Assembly (NCBI RefSeq): GCF_026802175.1
Contig: NZ_CP113797.1
Span: forward strand, 1,589,026 to 1,653,025
Source: Thermocoleostomius sinensis A174
Lineage (GTDB): Bacteria; Cyanobacteriota; Cyanobacteriia; Elainellales; Elainellaceae
Direction of reading: 5' to 3'
DNA length: 64,000 bases
How positions within the stretch are numbered: the stretch's first letter is position 1; each line of letters opens with the position of its first letter. Under the pieces are notes generated by a model, which was given only the letters and a program-made list of their open reading frames with translations, did not search any database and was not told the DNA's origin. Of the stretch, positions 58,987 through 64,000 are shown in pieces. The position numbers were made by a program, and so were the translations under genes.

Positions 58987-59949
58987 TTAAATTAAGGACA
59001 GTCTTTGCTGACTGATGGCTCGTTCAAACACTTGATTCCAATCGTGAATAAATCGCTGAATGTGAAACCGCGATCGCGCCTGTTCTTGAGCAGCTTGTCC
59101 AAGACGACGGGCCAGCGAAACATCCCCAATCAGTGCCTGCATTCGTTCAACTAAATGATCAATGTCGGTGGAAATATAACCGGAGACCTGATTCTCAACA
59201 ACCGTTACAAGTTCTGTTGTCGCGAGTCCCACGATCGGTAAACCTAACATCATTGCTTCGCACACAGCTAATCCCAGACTGGTATAACGCACCGGATGAA
59301 AAAAGAACCGATAGCGAGCTTGAAAGGCTGGCAGTTGCGCATGTGGAATTTCTCCCAATCCTCCCAACGATTCAGCATTCATTCCAACTAAATCCAGCGG
59401 CACAGACTGCCGTACCTGTTGAAAGATATCGGCTCCAAGTCGTCTGCCTCGCGATCGTAAGCCATTTGTTACCACTAGACCTCGGTCAATTTCGCCGCTG
59501 TAGCGGATGGTATCTGGTACCAAAACACCGTGTTCTACAACGCAAGTAGGGGTGCTGTTGTTATCCCACATTAAGCGATTGAAGTGTGTGACATGAACTA
59601 ACAACATCGTGGGATCATCTACCACATGTTTTGTATCGGTGGGGTGTTCGCGCGGCGGATCGTGCTCAAGATACAGGCGTGGCAATCGGCGTTGAGCCTC
59701 CGACAAAATCTCGTACTGATCGTGTTGATAGTTGCGACGGGATTGAAAGAGAATGCAGTCAAACTCTTGCGTTGCTACTGCTTCTGCGGCAATATCGTGA
59801 ACATTATCGCCCCATGCAAAGCCGCCTAAACGTCCGCCGTATCCTTCTGGTTTTCCGGGTTTAACTGGTAAATAAAACTCATGGGGAGCTTGGGTCAAAT
59901 AGTAAAGATAGCTGCCGTGAACATGCCAGGTTAAAATTCGGAGCCGCAT
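58987..59949 (-). CDS. Glycosyltransferase family 4, 320 aa
   Basis: The N-terminal part (RILTWHVHGSYLYYLTQAPHEFYLP) is typical of a group of GT4 proteins with a WHVHGSY start found in glycan islands. The donor domain shows VVTNGLRSRGRRLGAD, HPVRYTSLGLAVCEAMMLGLPIVGLATTE and VENQVSGYIS. The ATG at 59949 is chosen; the frame continues to a TTG at 59985. It lies between a GT9 remnant and the GT4-GmhA fusion in the same direction. Confidence 0.87.
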   Translation of the reverse strand: MRLRILTWHVHGSYLYYLTQAPHEFYLPVKPGKPEGYGGRLGGFAWGDNVHDIAAEAVATQEFDCILFQSRRNYQHDQYEILSEAQRRLPRLYLEHDPPREHPTDTKHVVDDPTMLLVHVTHFNRLMWDNNSTPTCVVEHGVLVPDTIRYSGEIDRGLVVTNGLRSRGRRLGADIFQQVRQSVPLDLVGMNAESLGGLGEIPHAQLPAFQARYRFFFHPVRYTSLGLAVCEAMMLGLPIVGLATTELVTVVENQVSGYISTDIDHLVERMQALIGDVSLARRLGQAAQEQARSRFHIQRFIHDWNQVFERAISQQRLSLI

Positions 59950-60461
59950 AGAATTGGAATGGATGAATGGAGCAGATGCCAACAAAAATCACCGATCGAG
60001 TCCGTATCGCAAGGAGTAACGCAAATTGACAGAACGCCACCCCCAAATTCGCAGGACTGTCCAACACGAATGGGAATTCCCGCTAAGTAACAGGCATAGG
60101 CCATTGCATAGGGCGATCGAGTCGGTGGTGTAAAAATTAGGGCTGCATCAAATGAGTGTTGACGCAACCAATCAACAGTTTGGTGAAACGTCCAGGTTAC
60201 AGTTGATACCTCTTGAACTACTAGATTTTCACAAATCAGATTATTCCATGAGGTTAGTAGCGTTAGTTGAGAATTCGGCAAAACGTTACGCAGTTTTTCT
60301 ATTAATTGTATTAATAGGTTCTTATCTGATGTGTCAATTGCTTGAGAAAAATGCGACTTGTTGTAATATTTATACTTCTTGGTTTCATGTTGAAATTCCT
60401 CCTTATTTGGCTCTGTCCAGCAAATTAATAGATGTTCTATGGCAACGCTATTGATGGACAT
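59931..60461 (-). pseudogene. Half-length glycosyltransferase family 9 remnant, 176 aa
   Basis: The open frame keeps the middle of a GT9 N-terminal domain (KLRNVLPNSQLTLLTSW, FDAALIFTPPTRSPYAMAYACYLAGIPIRVGQSCEF) but lacks the usual RLDNIGD start and the whole donor-binding C-terminal domain. It overlaps the neighbours at both ends: 14 bases with the upstream GT9 and 19 bases with the downstream GT4. No internal stop is present, so translation is possible, but the protein could not be a complete transferase. Confidence 0.65.
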
Positions 60462-61485
60462 AAGCCATCTCCCAACGGTCTATCTCAGTTAGAACTTGAT
60501 CAATTTCTTGCTGAACGCAATGCTGAGTTGCTATCACCATGCGATGTCGCGATCGATCGAGCGGGGCCCAACGCTGGGGATCAGAGCTTATGAAGATGAC
60601 AACACTGTTGACTTGTAGAGCAGCAGCTAAGTGAGAAATGCCCGTGTCATTGCAAATTAAACCCCGCGATTGTTTGAGCAAAAGTGCCAGCGCCCCTAAA
60701 CTGGTTTTGCCAGCTAAGTTAATGCTGGGAAACTGCATAGCTTCCGCCACTGCTTGCGTGAGAGAATGTTCTGCATCGGTTCCAGTCAACACAATGTGTT
60801 GTCCTTGAGTTGCCAACGCATCAGCCACTTGAGCAAACGCTGCAACAGACCAACGTCGATCGGGTGTGCTAGCTCCAGGATGAATGCAAACAAACGGGCT
60901 ATTCAAGCTAGGATACGTCGCAACGAGTGCTGCCCACTCTTTCCAATCAGCCGATCGCAGCGGAAATTCTAACTGGTCGCCTTGTAGCGGTATTCCTAAA
61001 AACTCCATCAACCGCAGATTTCGCCATATCTCGGACTCGTGCTCTGGATAGGGCAAAAACCATCCTGCTTCAGGACATCGTTCTTTGGGAAAAAAACCGA
61101 CACTATGAGTTGCGCCGAGTAACAACGTAAAGCTGTTAATACATGATCCGTCGCCATGCAATTGTAGTGCTAGGTCAGCCGGATTCAATTGCATTTGCGA
61201 TAGAAATGTTACAGTGCGTTCCGCGAAAAAAGGCACTTCTGGAATGCCAGGATAGCCTGGAAACTCTAACCATCGATCGACATAGCACTGAAATCGTGGC
61301 AACCACTGATTTACCTGCTTTAAGCCAATTAACGTGATCTCTGCATTGGGTAAAGCAGTTCGCAGCGCTCTCAACGCTGGAATCACACATAACCAATCAC
61401 CCAACCCAGGTAGCGATCGGACAATAACAATACTTTGTGGTAGGAATTGCTCCAAACGACGATGGGCATTGATATAGATACTCAT
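60448..61485 (-). CDS. Glycosyltransferase family 9 (heptosyltransferase-like), 345 aa
   Basis: GT9 signs: VIVRSLPGLGDWLCVIPALRALR near the start, FVCIHPGASTPDRRWSVAAFAQVADAL, VLTGTDAEHSLT and the donor-site GLICNDTGISHLAAAL. It is the first gene of the heptose/glycan operon in transcription order; its promoter should lie above 61485, where direct repeats are present. It overlaps the GT9 remnant by 14 bases. Confidence 0.92.
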   Translation of the reverse strand: MSIYINAHRRLEQFLPQSIVIVRSLPGLGDWLCVIPALRALRTALPNAEITLIGLKQVNQWLPRFQCYVDRWLEFPGYPGIPEVPFFAERTVTFLSQMQLNPADLALQLHGDGSCINSFTLLLGATHSVGFFPKERCPEAGWFLPYPEHESEIWRNLRLMEFLGIPLQGDQLEFPLRSADWKEWAALVATYPSLNSPFVCIHPGASTPDRRWSVAAFAQVADALATQGQHIVLTGTDAEHSLTQAVAEAMQFPSINLAGKTSLGALALLLKQSRGLICNDTGISHLAAALQVNSVVIFISSDPQRWAPLDRSRHRMVIATQHCVQQEIDQVLTEIDRWEMAYVHQ

Positions 61486-61873
61486 CTCTGGTTAGGAATT
61501 GTTAGATGAATAATCATTTGATAGTTAAGAGACTGTACCAGAGACCTAATTAGTGGTGACTCAGGTTTGATGATTGACTACTAGGTAATCTAGCCATTTC
61601 TATGCGTATCTTAATCAGTCTACTTCCTCACGTGCATTGGGCAATTGCACGAATAATTTAGTAATTTTGTTCTAGTGATTGGGCAAACGCACAAATGTAA
61701 TGATAGTTTGCTAAATCATTTGATTCATGAATAAATGAAAAGAAAATTGATTGAACAGGACTGCGCCAGTGCAAACTGTATAGTGCTGAGTTGAAGGCTT
61801 CTTTGCCTAATACTTGAGCCAGTTCTTCTAATTGCTTTTTCCAAGCTAGGGGAGGTCAAGGATGATTTAAAAC
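61486..61873. promoter_or_regulatory. Region upstream of the glycan operon with a 42-bp-spaced direct repeat
   Basis: The motif ATTGGGCAA-NN-GCAC-N-AA occurs at 61636 and 61678, 42 bases apart (about four helix turns) and 150-195 bases before the GT9 start. This is a candidate operator. A minus-strand open segment without start codon (61658-61852, ending ICAFAQSLEQNY) may be a lost gene's tail; I do not recognise it. Confidence 0.35.
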
Positions 61874-62157
61874 AATCGTCCACCCAGCAGTAGTTTAAGA
61901 TTATCTAAAGGGTCACTTGATCTTGAACATAAAGCCCCAGAGAATCTGTCAAGGCAGCCCTATCACTTTCTTCTATGATTTCGCCTGTCAAGTCGCCATA
62001 AATTGGATCAAACAATCCAGTGGTGCACCTTCTCGATATAGAGCAGTGAACGTATAGTTGTCTCGTCGGTAGAAATCAACACCAAGCAGAAGTTGATGCT
62101 GGATCAAACGAGCCTTTTCACTAACAACTTGCCCTTTCAAAAATTCTTTGAGTAGGT
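61874..62157 (-). pseudogene. Remnant of a TonB-dependent siderophore receptor
   Basis: Three pieces in different frames, read on the minus strand, rebuild part of a TonB-dependent receptor barrel. They are HQLLLGVDFYRRDNYTFTALY with APLD, then LFDPIYGDLTGEIIEESDR and ALTDSLGLYVQDQVTL, then DNLKLLLGGRLF. At least two frameshifts and two stops are present. The plug domain, signal peptide and most of the barrel are missing. The fragment begins inside the last codons of the CdaR-like gene in another frame, which marks a deletion or fusion junction. Confidence 0.8.
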
Positions 62158-63345
62158 TGCTTGAAACGATCGTAGTAAAATAGAGAGCCGCATCTGCACG
62201 GCATCATCGAACTTACGGGGTTCTAGTCCTGTGAGCGATGTAATTTTATCGAGACGATAACTGAGTGTGTTGCGATGAATCGAAAGTTTTTTGGCGGTGG
62301 AAGATGGGCAACAATTTTCTGTAAAAAAGGTATTGAGGGTCGTCAACAATTCCGGCTCTCGATCGAGAGGACTCAGCAAATATTTAGCTAAATCAATTTT
62401 GGTGGACTCATCAGCAATGCCCACAAAAGCTGCAATCCCTAACTCTGCTAAGCAATGTACCTGATTTTGCCCTTGCAGGCGATTGCCTAATGATAGGGCT
62501 GCTTGGGCGTCCTTGTACGATTGAGCCAATCCTTGCAGTCCAGGATGGTAGCGACCAATTCCAATATTAACAGAAGTGCCCAAATCACTACACAAACGCT
62601 GAAGCAAGGCGTGAGCCGCTCGTTTCAAGGCTGTTAAGTTTGCCCAAGACGGGTTTGCCCCCTCGGGTACGTCTTTTGAACGTGCCCAAGGATCTAAGTT
62701 TTTGCTGTTACTGGCCTTGAGTACACAGATATTTCCGCTACCCAAATCCGCACAGATTGTGTCGTTTGGCAGGTGAAAAAAACTGACGATGCTACCAATA
62801 ACGACTTGTGCTCGTCGCTTACGGGCTAGCTCTAAATCTCGGTAGGTAGAATAAGCGGTGTTCCGTAGAATGTAATCAGCAGCATCAATCAATATAACAG
62901 CTCTAGGCTGGGTTAAATCCATTCCCAACTGCCGAGCCTGCCCCAATGTCTCCAATTCATCGTTCACCCGTCCGTGAACTAAATCATAGATTAACTGATT
63001 CTTGAGATCATGACGTCCAATAGTTTCGTTCTTTGTCACTGTTTGATTAATGACTAGTTCCACTAAGGCATGAGCAAGGCGGGGAGGCACGGTTTCTTGG
63101 TTCTGCGACTGACCGACAATGACTTCTCCTGTTTCGGTCTCATGCTGAAGCGGAATTCGAAGCAGTTGACCAAGAGGTGACAGCGAGCGTTCGCTTTGCA
63201 ATAATTGTCCGATGTGATGAGGTTCACTGCTGGTAATGACAATACCCTTGCGATCGGTGACGAAGACAGGCGCGCACAAAAGTTCCGCAAGCCGCTCCGT
63301 AACAGCACTAGCAACATGGACAAACCCAATCGGCATGTCTAGCAT
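62137..63345 (-). CDS. CdaR/PucR-family transcription regulator, 402 aa
   Basis: The N-terminal 130 residues resemble the putative sugar-diacid recognition domain (ERLAELLCAPVFVTDRKGIVITSS). A middle GGDEF-like domain follows (about 130-320: LGMDLTQPRAVILIDAADY, NIGIGRYHPGLQGLAQSYKDAQAAL). The C-terminal PucR-type helix-turn-helix is at about 335-395 (NCCPSSTAKKLSIHRNTLSYRLDKI). Such proteins activate sugar-acid or purine use genes; no such gene adjoins. The ATG at 63345 is preferred over a TTG at 63375. Confidence 0.88.
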   Translation of the reverse strand: MLDMPIGFVHVASAVTERLAELLCAPVFVTDRKGIVITSSEPHHIGQLLQSERSLSPLGQLLRIPLQHETETGEVIVGQSQNQETVPPRLAHALVELVINQTVTKNETIGRHDLKNQLIYDLVHGRVNDELETLGQARQLGMDLTQPRAVILIDAADYILRNTAYSTYRDLELARKRRAQVVIGSIVSFFHLPNDTICADLGSGNICVLKASNSKNLDPWARSKDVPEGANPSWANLTALKRAAHALLQRLCSDLGTSVNIGIGRYHPGLQGLAQSYKDAQAALSLGNRLQGQNQVHCLAELGIAAFVGIADESTKIDLAKYLLSPLDREPELLTTLNTFFTENCCPSSTAKKLSIHRNTLSYRLDKITSLTGLEPRKFDDAVQMRLSILLRSFQATYSKNF

Positions 63346-63375
63346 AAAGTTCAATTCTTTGTTGTTAAGCAGCAA

Positions 63376-63876
63376 CAGTTCGTAGGTGGTGAAAATTCAA
63401 TGAGCTACTCTCATTACACCAATTAGTACGGACACAGTGTAATTGAGGGATGGTATCAAAAGACTACTAGTTTCTTTGTCTAGCTAGAGGGATAACGTTT
63501 GATACAAATGTTCGTTAGCAATAACACGCGATCGCTTAATGTATAGTCATTACAGTTGATATACATCACTAGTATATTTGTTGACCCAGTATATTTGTTG
63601 ACCCGTGCTTGTCTTCCTTTCTATTCATCACTAAAAACGCTCGCCGTTTTGAAGCATCCTCCAATAGACAGAAGATCCGCTTCTCTCAACTCAATTGAAA
63701 GAACCTGGAAGTATACAGCGTCGAAGTTAAAATTAAGTCAGTTCGCGTATTTCGTTAGATCGATCGGCTCTAGCTTCATTGTTACACCTTGAGATAGTTA
63801 ATTTTGCTACTTTATGTAATGCAAAATAGAAGAGGTTAACTACTGCACATTTAATCTGTTTCTGCTTAGTGGGGTC
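63376..63876. other. Divergent intergenic region between CdaR-like regulator and response regulator
   Basis: The 501-base gap is AT-rich. A 17-base unit is tandemly repeated without error at 63571-63587 and 63588-63604 (AGTATATTTGTTGACCC). A GCGATCGC-like octamer lies near 63530. No gene is supported; a 78-codon plus frame near 63556 carries no family signal. Confidence 0.45.
63571..63604. repeat. Perfect 17-bp tandem duplication
   Basis: AGTATATTTGTTGACCC occurs twice head to tail. Each copy includes TTGACC, a consensus-like -35 hexamer, so the duplication also doubles a possible promoter element about 270-300 bases upstream of the response-regulator start. Confidence 0.9.
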
Positions 63877-64000
63877 ATGTATAATATCGCGATTGTTGAT
63901 GATAACGAAGCTTGGTGCTTTACTCTGGAGTTCTTCTTGCGCCAGCATGGATTTTTGGTTTCTAGTTTTAATACACCTGATATCTTTCTTAAGCAAGCTC
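63877..64000 (+). CDS. Response-regulator receiver domain, N-terminal part (3' end outside window)
   Basis: The frame runs from ATG at 63877 to the window edge. The 41 visible residues start MYNIAIVDDNEAWCF, with the acidic pair of a CheY-like receiver at residues 8-9, then a helix 1 (LEFFLRQHGF) and strand 2 (VSSF). The phospho-acceptor Asp and any output domain lie outside. GGGG is just before the start. It is divergent from the CdaR-like regulator. Confidence 0.75.
   Translation, partial: MYNIAIVDDNEAWCFTLEFFLRQHGFLVSSFNTPDIFLKQA

Noticed and set aside
63733-63996. 87-codon minus-strand frame at the right edge
   Set aside because: It covers the plus-strand receiver-domain start, whose VDDNE motif is far more convincing.

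Overview
The window is chromosomal DNA from a cyanobacterium. It encodes proteins found essentially only in oxygenic phototrophs: photosystem II PsbY, photosystem I PsaL, the Mg-protoporphyrin cyclase accessory protein Ycf54, and a BciB-type divinyl-chlorophyllide 8-vinyl reductase. The DNA is full of GATCG/GCGATCGC (HIP1-like) octamers and of short tandem heptanucleotide repeats, both typical of filamentous cyanobacteria. Gene content (large modular PKS, many glycosyltransferases, many SDR enzymes) suggests a filamentous, perhaps Leptolyngbya-like, lineage; the exact genus cannot be read from the window. I see no tRNA, rRNA, CRISPR array or intact insertion sequence.

Layout. 1-14.6 kb is housekeeping and small conserved genes: the end of a WecG/TagA-type glycosyltransferase, an unknown protein, an SDR, 4-hydroxyphenylpyruvate dioxygenase, psbY (a 38-residue gene), a metallo-beta-lactamase-fold hydrolase, inorganic pyrophosphatase, a DinB-fold protein, small unknown proteins, a MocR-type regulator, an alternative-type phosphoserine aminotransferase, an adenine deaminase-like protein, 5-formyl-THF cyclo-ligase, an orphan amino-acid ABC ATPase, an SDR and a VOC protein.

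14.6-28.5 kb (minus strand) is a compact five-gene operon that I consider the most interesting part: a 2858-residue loading-ligase/ACP/KS/AT/DH/ER/KR/ACP polyketide synthase, a second PKS protein holding a ketosynthase but no acyltransferase or ACP, an exported SRPBCC (START-like) protein, an SDR closely resembling 3-ketodihydrosphingosine reductase, and a polytopic GT-C-like membrane protein. Together they look like a pathway for building, reducing, carrying and possibly glycosylating a long-chain lipid. A divergent DRE-TIM (isopropylmalate/homocitrate synthase-like) gene follows. All four clear interdomain linkers of the PKS proteins carry heptanucleotide tandem repeats.

30-45 kb: an unknown exported protein, ycf54, pdxJ, a PAS-GGDEF-EAL membrane protein, a histidine phosphatase, a lectin-like surface protein, bciB, an MFS transporter followed by a decayed second MFS gene, a transglutaminase-like protein, a TspO-like protein, psaL, an SDR preceded by a possible leader peptide, a DUF2795 protein and a small lipoprotein.

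45.9-61.5 kb (minus strand) is a surface-glycan island: GT4, GT2 and GT9 glycosyltransferases with a heptose-nucleotide pathway (GmhA fused to a GT4 glycosyltransferase, HldE, GmhB) but no HldD epimerase, so the predicted donor is ADP-D-glycero-beta-D-manno-heptose. It contains a GT9-GT9 fusion, a half-length GT9 remnant and an embedded glutathione reductase gene. 61.5-64 kb holds a frameshifted remnant of a TonB-dependent receptor, a CdaR/PucR-type regulator and the start of a response regulator cut by the window end.
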